Shown piece after piece: positions 7,540 to 16,811 of a DNA stretch of 20,731 nt (positions are counted from its first letter, which is position 1; every line of letters starts with the position of its first letter). The stretch comes from CAYFIW01 sp964343265 (GTDB lineage: Bacteria; Chloroflexota; Dehalococcoidia; Lucifugimonadales; UBA826). The notes under the pieces are model-generated. The model did not search any database and had not been told where the DNA came from. It saw only the letters and a program-made list of their open reading frames with translations. Where the stretch lies: NCBI GenBank assembly GCA_964343265.1, contig CAYFIW010000031.1, forward strand, positions 1-20,731. Reading direction: 5' to 3'. The position numbers were made by a program, and so were the translations under genes.

Positions 7540-9069
7540 ATGTACGTCGACATCAGGTTTGATCATGTGACCTTGTTCGATGGGGAGTCTATAAAGACTG
7601 ACCATACCTTATTAATTAAGGGTGAAAAATTTCTCTGGATTGGTCCGACGGCCGATTTAGATGAAAATATTTATCAGTATGGAGTTTGTATAAACGCTTC
7701 GAAATTATATGTGCTTCCTGGATTTATAGATTCCCATATACATTTATTGAGATCTGCTATATCTGGTCTTGGCTATGACTTTTCAAAAGTTGCTGATCAG
7801 GGGTCATCTGGTTTTTTTACTAAGCTGAAAGAAATTTCTATTTTAGAACGTCCTGAATTGTCATCTTGGGTCGTGGGTTACTTTCTTGATGAAAGTAACC
7901 CTAAAATACAAAATGTCATCAACCGGGAATTTGTGGATAGAATATTGCCAAATGTACCCTTTGTTCTGCATTTCAAATCAGGTCATGGATATCTTCTTAA
8001 TACTGTCGCCTTAGATCAACTTGGAATTCAAAATAATTCTGTAGAACCACCGGGCGTTACTTTTCAAAGATCTCTTATTGATGGAACTCTAACTGGAGTG
8101 ATTTATGAGGGCCAAAAGATATTATCTGATCGTATATCCAGCATTCCACAGGAGGTAATGACCGAAGCGGTTGTACGGTTTAACGAGTTGTTAATTACCC
8201 GAGGTATAACGTCGGTTGTGGATTGTTCTCCTAGGAATAATTGGAAACGCTTCTTGAATATGCAAGATAGGATTCAATCCGGTGAAGTTACGGTAGACGT
8301 AGTGTTTATGGTCGGAGCAGAATTTATAAATGAATTTATAGAAAATGAAGTCAAATTTGGACAAATACGTGGGGGCGTTCAAATTGGTCACGTCAAGATA
8401 GTGGTAACTGCATCTTCGGGTCGCCTGCATCCGAATGCAACTGTACTAGATCAAATCATCAGATATTGTCACGATCAAGGTTATCCTGTTGCTATTCACG
8501 CGGTAGAGAGAGATGCAGTCAATATGTCCGTTGATATTTTAAGCAAAGATCCATTTCCTGGGGATCGGTTGGAGCATGTTTCGGAACTAGAAGATGCAAC
8601 TTTGCATAAATTGCATAAAACCCATGTTTCTGTGTCGGTACAACCAGGCTTTATTCTGCATCACGGTGATCGATACATTCGAGAGACTCCTTCATCTAAC
8701 GTAAAGTATCTGCACAGGATCGGATCTATGGTAAGTACAGGAATTCCTGTTGGCTACTCTTCAGATTCGCCGGTCACTTTTCCTGATCCTATGGAATTCC
8801 TATATGTAGCTTCTACGCGTACAACTTCTCAGGGCGCAGTTTTGAATAAGCTAGAGCATGTGAGTAAATTTGATTCCATGAGAGCAATAACGTCTGTTAA
8901 TGCAAAGATAAGTGGACTGTCTGTAAGAAAAGGATGGATTCAAAGTGGTTACGAAGCTGATATGGTTGCTATGACTCATGACCCATTTAATCATGATTTA
9001 AGTGATTCGACGGAACAATGTATAAAATTCGTTCTTCGTCGAGGTGAAATATTGTCTGGTAGTTTCTAG
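7540..9069 (+). CDS. metal-dependent amidohydrolase (amidohydrolase-3/YtcJ-like)
   Basis: The 509-residue protein has the amidohydrolase layout. An N-terminal beta-sandwich segment (VTLFDGESI, 10-18) is followed by a metallo-TIM barrel and a C-terminal return to the sandwich (GYEADMVAM, then KFVLRRGEIL). Metal-site residues are the HxH pair H66/H68 in GFIDSHIHLL, K286 in GHVKIVVT as the likely bridging lysine, H320 in VAIHAVERD, H346 in RLEHVSEL, and D409 in YSSDSPVTFPDP. The SDSP and TRTTSQGAV segments are typical of the YtcJ-like subgroup, which hydrolyses C-N bonds in mostly unknown substrates. No signal peptide is seen, so it is cytosolic. No Shine-Dalgarno precedes the ATG. Its stop lies 6 bp from the convergent polyprenyl synthase stop, with no room for a terminator hairpin. 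Confidence 0.9.
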   Translation: MYVDIRFDHVTLFDGESIKTDHTLLIKGEKFLWIGPTADLDENIYQYGVCINASKLYVLPGFIDSHIHLLRSAISGLGYDFSKVADQGSSGFFTKLKEISILERPELSSWVVGYFLDESNPKIQNVINREFVDRILPNVPFVLHFKSGHGYLLNTVALDQLGIQNNSVEPPGVTFQRSLIDGTLTGVIYEGQKILSDRISSIPQEVMTEAVVRFNELLITRGITSVVDCSPRNNWKRFLNMQDRIQSGEVTVDVVFMVGAEFINEFIENEVKFGQIRGGVQIGHVKIVVTASSGRLHPNATVLDQIIRYCHDQGYPVAIHAVERDAVNMSVDILSKDPFPGDRLEHVSELEDATLHKLHKTHVSVSVQPGFILHHGDRYIRETPSSNVKYLHRIGSMVSTGIPVGYSSDSPVTFPDPMEFLYVASTRTTSQGAVLNKLEHVSKFDSMRAITSVNAKISGLSVRKGWIQSGYEADMVAMTHDPFNHDLSDSTEQCIKFVLRRGEILSGSF

Positions 9070-9075
9070 GAATTA

Positions 9076-10044
9076 CTATTTTAATCTGGAAATCATGAAT
9101 TCAGATAATTCCTCTAAAGATGCCCTGTATGTGTTCCTTGGTAGTTTTATTAATGACTCTTGAGCTTGTTTAACAAGTTTGTGAGCGTATGAAAATGATC
9201 TTTCTATTCCATTGGAATTTTTTATTATATTAGTCAACGAATCATAATTATTAGATTCTTTTTTAGATTTGAAGAATGAAGTTACCTCTGAACGTATTTT
9301 AGGATCATCCATTGCATAGATAGTTGGTAGGGTTAAGATCCCATTTTTTAGATCGTTGCCAACTGGTTTACCTATTGAAAATTCGTTTCCTTCATAATCA
9401 AGAATGTCATCAATTATTTGGAAAGCTAATCCGATATTCAGGCTGTATCTTTTTAGATTGGATACAACAGATTCAGGAGCTCCACTCAAAACAGCACCAG
9501 ATTCCCCCGATGTACTGAATAGGGAAGCAGTTTTGTAATATATACGATCTAGATATTCTTTCTCTGTGACGTTTGGATTGTAGCTATACGAAGTTTCTTG
9601 TAACTGTCCTCTGGAGAGTTCCATAATTGTTTCTGAAAATCGCTTTATCACGTATATATTACCTGTACTGCAAACAAAGGTAGCGGATGCTGCAAATACG
9701 TAATCTCCAACCATGACAGCTGTATGTTGATTCCAACCACTACTTATAGTGACTTGGCCACGTCTCGTTTTGGCTTCATCAACTGTGTCGTCGTGGATTA
9801 GGGTTGCCACGTGCAGCATTTCAACGGCAGTAGCCATCGTGATTACCGAATCTTTGTTGTCTTCGTAGAATCCTGCAGTTAGAAGAGTTAAAGCTGGTCT
9901 AGCTCTTTTTCCCTTAGTGTTAAAAACATGCTGAATTAGTTCATCGAGCAGAGGTAGGTCTGAACTTTCAGAAAATTTTGTGAGCTTTTGTTCTACCAAT
10001 TCAAGATCGGTGTACACAGGGCCAAGAATCGATTGTAAGTCCAT
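9076..10044 (-). CDS. long-chain polyprenyl diphosphate synthase
   Basis: This class I trans-isoprenyl diphosphate synthase extends an allylic diphosphate with isopentenyl diphosphate, probably for quinone side chains or carrier lipids. Of its 322 residues the diagnostic parts are GKRARP (45-50), the first aspartate-rich motif DDTVDEAKTRRG (85-96), GDYVFAAS (113-120), and the second motif FQIIDDILDY (208-217). The residue five before the first DDxxD is a small Ala (A80). In this family that leaves the product pocket open and fits a long chain rather than a C15 or C20 product. Exact chain length cannot be read from sequence, so no gene symbol is given. Its ATG lies 2 nt after the metG stop, which implies translational coupling. 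Confidence 0.93.
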   Translation of the reverse strand: MDLQSILGPVYTDLELVEQKLTKFSESSDLPLLDELIQHVFNTKGKRARPALTLLTAGFYEDNKDSVITMATAVEMLHVATLIHDDTVDEAKTRRGQVTISSGWNQHTAVMVGDYVFAASATFVCSTGNIYVIKRFSETIMELSRGQLQETSYSYNPNVTEKEYLDRIYYKTASLFSTSGESGAVLSGAPESVVSNLKRYSLNIGLAFQIIDDILDYEGNEFSIGKPVGNDLKNGILTLPTIYAMDDPKIRSEVTSFFKSKKESNNYDSLTNIIKNSNGIERSFSYAHKLVKQAQESLIKLPRNTYRASLEELSEFMISRLK

Positions 10045-10046
10045 GT

Positions 10047-11723
10047 CTAAGAGGATCTCTTACCGAGTATTGTTTCCTCTTCATCAACAACGCTATCATC
10101 CAGCTTAGTAAACAGACGTTCTACAGCTCCCAACCTTGTTCCTGGTTGGAGATCGTCGCAATTCCACTCCCATTTTATTTGTTCTTTCTGGTTTGTATTA
10201 CCCAGCATATTGTGTAGTTTACTGGTGCTGAAAGGGAGGTAGGGATGGAATATAACCTTTAAACAGTTAATTATATTTATCGCGGTATACAGAGTGGTTC
10301 CGGCAGATTCTTTGTCGATTTTAATTTCAGTCCAAGGCGCTTTGTCGTCGAGATAACGATTAGTAAGTTGTGCTAGGGACATCGCGTGCCCAAGGCCCTC
10401 TCTAAATTTGCAAGATTCTATGGAAACAGAAACTTTTTCCATAGTTATTTGAGCATTTTTGAACAAATTTTGCTCACTGGATCCAAGATTAATTGGCGAT
10501 GGTATTTGGCCGTCGTAGTTTCTAGCAATCATTGATAAGACTCTGTTTACGAGGTTGCCAAATGTAGCCACTAGTTCATCATTGTTGCGTCTAACAAATT
10601 CACTCCATGTGAAATTAGAATCGCTGGTTTCCGGCATTATTGCAGAAAGAGTAAATCTTAATGAGTCAGGATCATATTTTTCAGTCGCATCTTTTAAATT
10701 GATGACCCAATTGCGGCTTGTGGAAATCTTTTGGGATTCCATGTTTACGTATTCGTTAGCAGGTATGTCGAATGGGAGATTAATATTTTTATATCCCATT
10801 ATCATAGCTGGCCATATAACACTGTGAAATGGGATATTGTCCTTTCCCATAAAGTAGTAGCTTTTGGAGTCATCTTTCCAAAATTTATTCCAGCTGTTGG
10901 GGTCATCGGTGTTTGATGCCCATTCTATTGAGGCAGAGAGATAACCAATAACCGCTTCAAACCAAACATATATTCTTTTGGATTTATAGCCATCTAGGGG
11001 CACTGGAACCCCCCAAGATATATCCCTAGTTATCGCGCGATCCTTTAAGCCACCTTCCAAAAATCCCGTTGTGAAATTTTTGACATTCGGCTTCCAGTGA
11101 GTTTGAGAATTTACCCAATTGAGCAAATCTGATTCGAAGGCTGTTAATTTTAGGAAGAAGTGTTCGGTATCTCTAAAAATGGGCCTTGTTTCACAATCTC
11201 GATGTTTGATGTCAATCAAATCTTTAGGGTCTAAAGTATTCCCGCATCCATCACATTGATCGCCTCGAGCACCATTAAAGTTGCAATGCGGACATATGCC
11301 TTCTACATAACGGTCTGCAAGGAATCTTCCATGAGACTCACAAAATGGCTGGGACATAATATCTTTATATATATATCCGTCATCTAATAAACTAATAAAT
11401 ATTTCTTGTGCTATTTTTGTGTGATTTTCCGTATGGGTACTTGTGAACAAGTCGAATGAGATACCTAATTTTTCCCAATCAGACAAGAATTCATCTTGGT
11501 ATTCCGATACGATATCTTCTGGGTTTATTCCCTTAGTTTCTGCACTTATTGTAACTGGGGTTCCATGAGCATCGCTTCCAGAAACCATCAATACGTTATC
11601 GCCTTTTATTCTGTGATACCTTGCAAATATATCTGCTGGTAAATAACAACCTGCCACATGTCCAAGATGTATGGATCCATTGGCATAAGGCCAAGCTGCA
11701 CAGACTAAAATATTTTCAGGCAT
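10047..11723 (-). CDS. metG: methionyl-tRNA synthetase
   Basis: This enzyme charges tRNA-Met, including the initiator tRNA. The 558-residue protein contains WPYANGSIHLGH with the HLGH signature at 19-22, and GSDAHGTP (49-56). A single C4 zinc knuckle uses C144/C147 and C157/C160. ISWGVPVPLDG (235-245) and YVWFEAVIGYLSA follow. The KMSKS loop is the variant KISTS (332-336) followed by RNW; the second lysine is replaced, as in the KFSSS form known from some actinobacteria. A helical anticodon-binding domain covers about 380-530. There is no C-terminal EMAPII-like tRNA-binding domain. It lies in a minus-strand cluster, 69 bp after rsmI and 2 nt before the polyprenyl synthase gene. Confidence 0.95.
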   Translation of the reverse strand: MPENILVCAAWPYANGSIHLGHVAGCYLPADIFARYHRIKGDNVLMVSGSDAHGTPVTISAETKGINPEDIVSEYQDEFLSDWEKLGISFDLFTSTHTENHTKIAQEIFISLLDDGYIYKDIMSQPFCESHGRFLADRYVEGICPHCNFNGARGDQCDGCGNTLDPKDLIDIKHRDCETRPIFRDTEHFFLKLTAFESDLLNWVNSQTHWKPNVKNFTTGFLEGGLKDRAITRDISWGVPVPLDGYKSKRIYVWFEAVIGYLSASIEWASNTDDPNSWNKFWKDDSKSYYFMGKDNIPFHSVIWPAMIMGYKNINLPFDIPANEYVNMESQKISTSRNWVINLKDATEKYDPDSLRFTLSAIMPETSDSNFTWSEFVRRNNDELVATFGNLVNRVLSMIARNYDGQIPSPINLGSSEQNLFKNAQITMEKVSVSIESCKFREGLGHAMSLAQLTNRYLDDKAPWTEIKIDKESAGTTLYTAINIINCLKVIFHPYLPFSTSKLHNMLGNTNQKEQIKWEWNCDDLQPGTRLGAVERLFTKLDDSVVDEEETILGKRSS

Positions 11724-11792
11724 ACGGCTATAATTTCCTAAGTGTCATTACTGTGATGGAGAATTGAAATTTTAGCATATTTACTTGAGTTG

Positions 11793-12629
11793 CTATTTGG
11801 AAATGCCACGTTCTTTTAGAGTGTTCAAAACTAACCTGTATGATTCATGTCCACTCATGCCGGTCATTAAAGAGAGACGTCGCGATATATCTTTTGTTTT
11901 CATAGATTTTGCATGATAATTTGCGATGAATTCCGCGATTTCATCCTCGGTCAATTGTGTTACATCAATCGGTATTGGGGATAACACGATTGTGAACTCC
12001 CCACGAGGCTCATTGAAATGTTTAAGTGCGTCAGAAACCGTTCCCTCGAAACGTTCTTCATAGAGTTTGGTCATCTCTCTCATTACTACGATTTTCCGTT
12101 CCGCATCTCGTTCAGTAAGCCATTTAAATAAGGGTTTAATTCTTTTGGGAGATTCAAATATCACTGTTGGTACATCTAACAGGTCGATTTTGTTCAACAA
12201 GGAATTAATTTCTTTCTTTTTCCTGGGAGCAAAACCTGCGAAATAGAATTCATCGGATTTAAACGGTGACACAGAGACTGCGGAAGTTATTGCAGATGGT
12301 CCAGGTATAGGGACTATTTGGATATCAGTATTAGATATGGCTGATATTAATTCAAATCCGGGATCACTGATCCCTGGAGTTCCCGCGTCTGTAACCAGTG
12401 AAACGTCTCCCGATTTTAGTTCCTCGATAATTATTGGAATTCTTTTGTATGCATTGTGTTTGTTAAAGCTTATCATCCGGGTTGTTATAGAAAATTCGTG
12501 GAGGAGTCTTCCGGTAACTCTTGTGTCCTCTGCAGCGATTAGCTGTGATTTTTTCAACGTTTGTATTGCACGTTTTGTTATATCTGACAAATTGCCTATG
12601 GGCGTACCTACTACGTATAGAGTTGACAT
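11793..12629 (-). CDS. rsmI: 16S rRNA (cytidine-1402-2'-O)-methyltransferase
   Basis: This SAM-dependent enzyme 2'-O-methylates C1402 in the decoding centre of 16S rRNA. The 278-residue protein has the tetrapyrrole-methylase fold typical of RsmI: YVVGTPIGNLSDIT at the start, AAEDTRVTGRLL, VTDAGTPGISDPGF, and VPIPGPSAITSAVSVS. The central FAGFAPRKKKE and FESPKRI motifs follow, then REMTKLYEE and GEFTIVLS. The C-terminal 45 residues form a small helical domain (MKTKDISRRLSLMTGMSG), as in other family members. The ATG lies 3 nt after the stop of the membrane hydrolase gene (stop TAA followed by another TAA, then ATG), so the genes are probably co-transcribed and perhaps co-translated. Confidence 0.96.
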   Translation of the reverse strand: MSTLYVVGTPIGNLSDITKRAIQTLKKSQLIAAEDTRVTGRLLHEFSITTRMISFNKHNAYKRIPIIIEELKSGDVSLVTDAGTPGISDPGFELISAISNTDIQIVPIPGPSAITSAVSVSPFKSDEFYFAGFAPRKKKEINSLLNKIDLLDVPTVIFESPKRIKPLFKWLTERDAERKIVVMREMTKLYEERFEGTVSDALKHFNEPRGEFTIVLSPIPIDVTQLTEDEIAEFIANYHAKSMKTKDISRRLSLMTGMSGHESYRLVLNTLKERGISK

Positions 12630-12632
12630 TTA

Positions 12633-14858
12633 TTAGTCCAGAATTAAAGGTAAAAGTATGTGAGAAGGGTATGATTTACCATGATAGATAGTTTGGGTTG
12701 CTATTTTCGGTTTGGTCTCGTTATGGATAATACTCCCGGTATTGGGATTTCTGTCGAATCTCGGGTAATTGCTGCTAGATATTTCTAATCTTATTCTGTG
12801 ACCTTTCTTAATTAATTGGCTGGTTGGCCATAATTCTATAGAAATTTTGTTTGGCCCTTTATTTTTCATACTACCGATGGATAGTCTCAAGATTCCGTCG
12901 GTGACGTTGTAGGCGTCACCGTTTGGGTATACGTCTACAAGTTTTGCCGTGAAATCCGTTGCTACGGCGTCACTACTAACATATAAAATGACCTCGATGG
13001 GTCCCGTGATTTCCATGTCATTTTCTAGTATTTCACTAGAAAACACCAAAACATCGGATCTTTTTTCTATGTGATTTTGTAGAGCGACTCCTGATCGCGG
13101 TCCTAACATAGAGCCTCCTGAAGACGGGACAGGATTTTCGGGATCGTACTCGTACATGTCTGTGTTACTCATATAGGAGGGGTGGGCAAGAACTAGTTTT
13201 CCGTCCCCGTCTAAAGTATTGGCTGATTTAATACTTTCTAGATAATAAGGTGTGAAATTGGTCCTAGATAGTGGCCATTCATTTTCATTTCGCCATTCGT
13301 TTTTTCCCATTACAAATATCTTAATTGGAGATGTTTTTTCTGTAGGAATTCCTTTTAGGTGTTCGTCGAACCATTTTATGCTTGGTGAAATACTAGCTAT
13401 TCTGTAATTTGGGCTAATGTATCCGTCAGAAAGAGTGATTGATCTTGCGTGAGCCCATGGACCGATTACGAGTCGAGTTTTTTGAGATGAACTTATCGGT
13501 GATGTTTTTACTATTTCATTAAAATCTTTTAATTGAGATGGTAGGAATGCATCATACCAACCGGCCATCATGTGAATTGGACCGTTTAATTCTGGGATCC
13601 TATCTCCGGTATTACTATTTTTCCAAAATGCGTCGTCGCTGGGATGGCTGGCCCAATCGTTAAAATACGGTATCTCTCCTTTGACTCTATTGTCTGAATC
13701 AATTAATGGGAAACCAGAGATTGCTTTTTTTATGTCGTCGAGTTCATAGGAAACATCTTTTCTTGGGCCACTGGTAAATGCCCAGTGGAGGGCACTTTCT
13801 AACGAAAATGCACCACCCGGATAGAACATTCGATAAAAGTCAGTACTGGCTATTTGTATACCCATAGCAGCGGGTCCGGGATTGGAATTTGCAGCAAGAA
13901 GCCATTGTGTGTAACCAAAGTACGAACCTCCCCACATTCCTAATCGGCCGTCAAACCATTCTTGTTCCGAAAGCCACTCCAGTGTTTCGATGCCGTCCTT
14001 TTCTTCATTCAGGAAAGGGTAATAATTTCCCCCAGATCCGCCTCTACCTCTAACACCTTGGAAGACTACAGTGTACCCCTGTTCAGACCAAATTCTTCCT
14101 ACAAGATCAGCCTTGTACGAATTTGAAAAAGTTTTGGTGTAAGGAACACGGACCAAGATCGTGGGTACATTTCCAACACGTATCGGATGGTAAATGTTGG
14201 AAACTAGAGCTATACCGTCTGAGGTGAGGAACTTAACATTTTTATCCATTTTGACGGCATTTTTAGCGGGACCTATCCCGTATGAAATGCTTAGATATGA
14301 AGGTAAAAGTGAATGTATCAGCCACATGGAGAAACCAAATATAATCATTAAACCTATCGATATCCGTCTTATCCAGCCTAATGTGGATGCCTGCAATATG
14401 TTGTGACCAGAGGATTTAATTTGGTGAATAGCAATAATAATCACTATAGCCGCAAGTACCCAATGAAAAAACACGGGTATGCTTCCGCCTGTCCATCTTT
14501 CTGGTGGGTAGAGCGACATCCGGAGAACATACCGTAACACCATGGCTAGTAAATAGGTTATGCCTATCGGTAGGAACCAATAAATTAGGAAATTATTCGT
14601 CCTGTAAAAATAGCCGGTTCGATACCAGAAGTCTCTGCATACCTTAAATAGACTTAGAAGTATGACTAATTGAAATATCAAAAGATATTGATAAGGAAGA
14701 GCACCTGACAACCACTCTGTCTCTGCTGGAAGCCATTCAATACTTGTTATACGGACTAAGAAATGACCTAAAACTCTCAGCAAGAATAAGATCGTAAATA
14801 GAAACAAGATCCAAAATTTGAGATTTTGAGTGTTTATTGGAGAGTTTCTTTGATACAT
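12633..14858 (-). CDS. CocE/NonD-family alpha/beta hydrolase with an N-terminal multi-span membrane domain
   Basis: This 741-residue protein has two parts. Residues 1-190 contain about five hydrophobic helices (about 14-36, 56-73, 91-113, 127-146, 164-186). Residues 205-741 are a complete CocE/X-Pro dipeptidyl-peptidase-like hydrolase. That part begins FLTSDGIALVSNIYHP and includes FQGVRGRGGSGG with the nucleophile Ser312 in MWGGSYFGY. The likely acid is D436 in MMAGWYDAF and the base is H470 in IGPWAHARS. A C-terminal jelly-roll domain (about 560-741) ends in the usual HRIRLEISSSNYPRFDRN segment. Family members hydrolyse esters or acyl-amino-acid amides; the substrate here is unknown. If the last helix exits to the outside, the catalytic domain would be extracytoplasmic, but topology was not computed. 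A purine-rich AGAAAGAG precedes the ATG. It is the first gene of the hydrolase-rsmI-metG-polyprenyl synthase cluster. Confidence 0.88.
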   Translation of the reverse strand: MYQRNSPINTQNLKFWILFLFTILFLLRVLGHFLVRITSIEWLPAETEWLSGALPYQYLLIFQLVILLSLFKVCRDFWYRTGYFYRTNNFLIYWFLPIGITYLLAMVLRYVLRMSLYPPERWTGGSIPVFFHWVLAAIVIIIAIHQIKSSGHNILQASTLGWIRRISIGLMIIFGFSMWLIHSLLPSYLSISYGIGPAKNAVKMDKNVKFLTSDGIALVSNIYHPIRVGNVPTILVRVPYTKTFSNSYKADLVGRIWSEQGYTVVFQGVRGRGGSGGNYYPFLNEEKDGIETLEWLSEQEWFDGRLGMWGGSYFGYTQWLLAANSNPGPAAMGIQIASTDFYRMFYPGGAFSLESALHWAFTSGPRKDVSYELDDIKKAISGFPLIDSDNRVKGEIPYFNDWASHPSDDAFWKNSNTGDRIPELNGPIHMMAGWYDAFLPSQLKDFNEIVKTSPISSSQKTRLVIGPWAHARSITLSDGYISPNYRIASISPSIKWFDEHLKGIPTEKTSPIKIFVMGKNEWRNENEWPLSRTNFTPYYLESIKSANTLDGDGKLVLAHPSYMSNTDMYEYDPENPVPSSGGSMLGPRSGVALQNHIEKRSDVLVFSSEILENDMEITGPIEVILYVSSDAVATDFTAKLVDVYPNGDAYNVTDGILRLSIGSMKNKGPNKISIELWPTSQLIKKGHRIRLEISSSNYPRFDRNPNTGSIIHNETKPKIATQTIYHGKSYPSHILLPLILD

Positions 14859-14985
14859 ACTCTTTCTTTTCTTTGATACAAGTCAGTTTTTAAGAAACAT
14901 TTTAGTTGTTGTTTTCATATTGGTTAGACTCAAACAAGTGATCGAATGTACAATTTCTGTTTAGGATCCATATAAAACTGGGGAT

Positions 14986-16023
14986 ATGAAATTGAAATTT
15001 GGAAACTGGGTTTTTCCTGTCTCACCTGACCCGATTACTGATAAGAGGATTATAAACGAGGCCATTGAAGAGATCGTTTTGTGCGACAAAGTCGGATTTG
15101 AGGTAGCTTGGTTGTCAGAGCACCATTTTGATGGATCAACTGCATATGTAGATCCTATGGTCTTCGCTGGTTCAGTTGCCAGAGAAACAAAAAATATCAA
15201 AATTGGATTCGCGGTTTTGGAAATGGCTTTACATCATCCTGTTAGGGTGGCTGCACAAATTGCTCTTCTAGATCATTTAACAGATGGAAGGGTTATCTTG
15301 GGGACTGGTAAGGGATCCGCATTTAACGAGTATGAATATACAGGTTTTGGAGTTTCTATGGATGAAGCTGCTAACAGCTTGGCAGAGGCCGAGCAAATCA
15401 TATTCGAAGCTTGGAAGGGAGGTCCTGTAGATTTTAAAGGTAAATATTGGAATTTATCTTTTCCTTCTTTAAGGCCACTACCGATTCAAAAACCAGCTCC
15501 ACCTCTATTGAGGGCTTGCCTCAGTGAAAATTCAATTATTGAAATGGCGAAGTCTCATAGGCCGATATTGATTGCAGCTCAGGATAATGAATCTATCAAA
15601 CATCGTCTGGATATTTACAAGGAAACTTTGAATAGCTCTGGTGCCCCTAAAGAAAAAATGGAGTGTCTCTTAAATCAAGTATGGGTATCTAAAAATTTGG
15701 CAATCAGTAATGATGCCACCCCAGATATTGAGACTGTTAGGGAACGGTATTTTATTGAGCAGCATCATTTTAGAGAAGCTAGGAATAAATACAATAGTTC
15801 CCCTGAACAATCGTCACCAAAATCTGATATTCCTGGTGAATCAGATGATTTTGGTTCGGAATTTGTCTTCGGCACTCCTGGTGAAGTTGTCTCACAGATT
15901 AGATTTCTTGAAGAGATCGGGGTTAGGAATTTAATGATGAAGTTGAATTTTGCGGACCTTGGTATTGAACATGTCAGAAAATCATTGGATGTGTTTTCCA
16001 GGGAAGTGATGCCTCACTTTTAA
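14986..16023 (+). CDS. LLM-class flavin-dependent oxidoreductase (luciferase-like)
   Basis: The 345-residue protein matches the bacterial luciferase-like monooxygenase TIM barrel. Diagnostic segments are KLKFGNWVFPV at the start, VGFEVAWLSEHHF (36-48), KIGFAVLEMALHHPVRVAAQ (72-91), and LDHLTDGRVILGTGKGS (94-110). The middle has FEAWKGGPVDFKGKYW, and the C-terminal FGTPGEVVSQIRFLEEIG is the region that usually binds the flavin phosphate. Members use reduced FMN or F420 to oxidise varied organic substrates; the cofactor cannot be decided here. The ATG is preceded directly by GGGGAT, so the ribosome-binding site is unusually close. It is divergent from the membrane hydrolase gene (127-bp gap) and convergent with the PPOX-fold gene. 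Confidence 0.92.
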   Translation: MKLKFGNWVFPVSPDPITDKRIINEAIEEIVLCDKVGFEVAWLSEHHFDGSTAYVDPMVFAGSVARETKNIKIGFAVLEMALHHPVRVAAQIALLDHLTDGRVILGTGKGSAFNEYEYTGFGVSMDEAANSLAEAEQIIFEAWKGGPVDFKGKYWNLSFPSLRPLPIQKPAPPLLRACLSENSIIEMAKSHRPILIAAQDNESIKHRLDIYKETLNSSGAPKEKMECLLNQVWVSKNLAISNDATPDIETVRERYFIEQHHFREARNKYNSSPEQSSPKSDIPGESDDFGSEFVFGTPGEVVSQIRFLEEIGVRNLMMKLNFADLGIEHVRKSLDVFSREVMPHF

Positions 16024-16068
16024 CTCAAATAAGTCCGATTTTCCATATAAGAATCTAAATTGACTTGT

Positions 16069-16554
16069 TTATAAACCTTGTGATGTGATTCGCGTTGCTT
16101 CAATTGTAAACAAAACCACATCATCTTCTGCTAAATGTTGACTCAACTCTTCTACGGGTCCTTTTTCTATATTTGGGTTGAGTGTTTTATTCTGTGGTCT
16201 GTAATTTTCTGCAAATCTTGCTCCCTCAACCGGCCCATAATATCTAGTCGCCATTCTAAGTACGGCTGGAAATAAAAATGATGAACTGTTGGGTAATTTT
16301 AGGGCTATTCCATCTAGGACCAAGGATCGATATGGGGGGGTTGGATCATCTATGCAAAGTGAGACACGATTGTCATTGAGAATGTTGAGCCATTTGAGAG
16401 AAGTACTAGAAGTAAAAAGCAGTAATCCCTCTTTTTCCGTCCAGTCGTGCCAGATAGCTCTAGTTCTTGGTGAGCCGTTTTGATCTAGAGTTGCTAATAC
16501 ACTTACCAGGGTTTCCGATAAAAAATCTTTCATTTTTCGGTTTAGATTATTCAC
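16069..16554 (-). CDS. pyridoxamine 5'-phosphate oxidase-fold (PPOX) flavoprotein
   Basis: The 161-residue protein has the split beta-barrel pattern of the PNPOx-like/FDOR superfamily. A leading helix ends FLSETLVSVLATLDQNGSPRTRAIW with the classic G-x-P-R-T strand. LLLFTSSTSLKWLNILND and RVSLCIDDPTPPYRSLVLDG follow, the latter typical of small F420- or FMN-binding members. The C-terminal half ends VVLFTIEATRITSQ, also typical. Substrate and cofactor are unknown. The start is a GTG at 16554, strongly supported by AAGGGAGG ending 6 nt upstream. It converges on the LLM oxidoreductase gene with a 45-bp gap and no obvious terminator. The shared flavin theme of the pair is suggestive, but the two are on opposite strands. 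Confidence 0.85.
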   Translation of the reverse strand: MNNLNRKMKDFLSETLVSVLATLDQNGSPRTRAIWHDWTEKEGLLLFTSSTSLKWLNILNDNRVSLCIDDPTPPYRSLVLDGIALKLPNSSSFLFPAVLRMATRYYGPVEGARFAENYRPQNKTLNPNIEKGPVEELSQHLAEDDVVLFTIEATRITSQGL

Positions 16555-16811
16555 CGAAGTCCTCCCTTTAAGGTTATATAGGTTCCTGTCGCGTTGAATT
16601 TTATTTTAGATCACAATCTATTGAGACGATAGTGAGAGTTTATGGTTTAATTTTCCCTATCAGATGAAATATTACATATATAAAATTCATGAAAAAAAGA
16701 ACTATGATTATAGTGACTTAATTTAATACATATCTTAGAGTGAGCTGTGATGATCTATCAAAGCAAGAGTAAGTTACCAAATTTCTGAAATAATTTTTAA
16801 AGGAGTGTTTC
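16555..16811. other. AT-rich divergent intergenic region
   Basis: This 257-bp gap separates the divergent PPOX-fold gene and the six-helix membrane protein. It is AT-rich and should hold promoters for both directions. TATAAAAT-like stretches near 16678-16685 are possible -10 elements, but no -35 at good spacing was seen. AAGGAG at its right end is the ribosome-binding site of the membrane protein. No coding region, tRNA or riboswitch was recognised. Confidence 0.5.

Noticed and set aside
16660..16730. Short plus-strand reading frame of about 20 codons in the 16555-16811 gap
   Set aside because: It has no ribosome-binding site and a very AT-rich composition, as expected of chance frames in such DNA.
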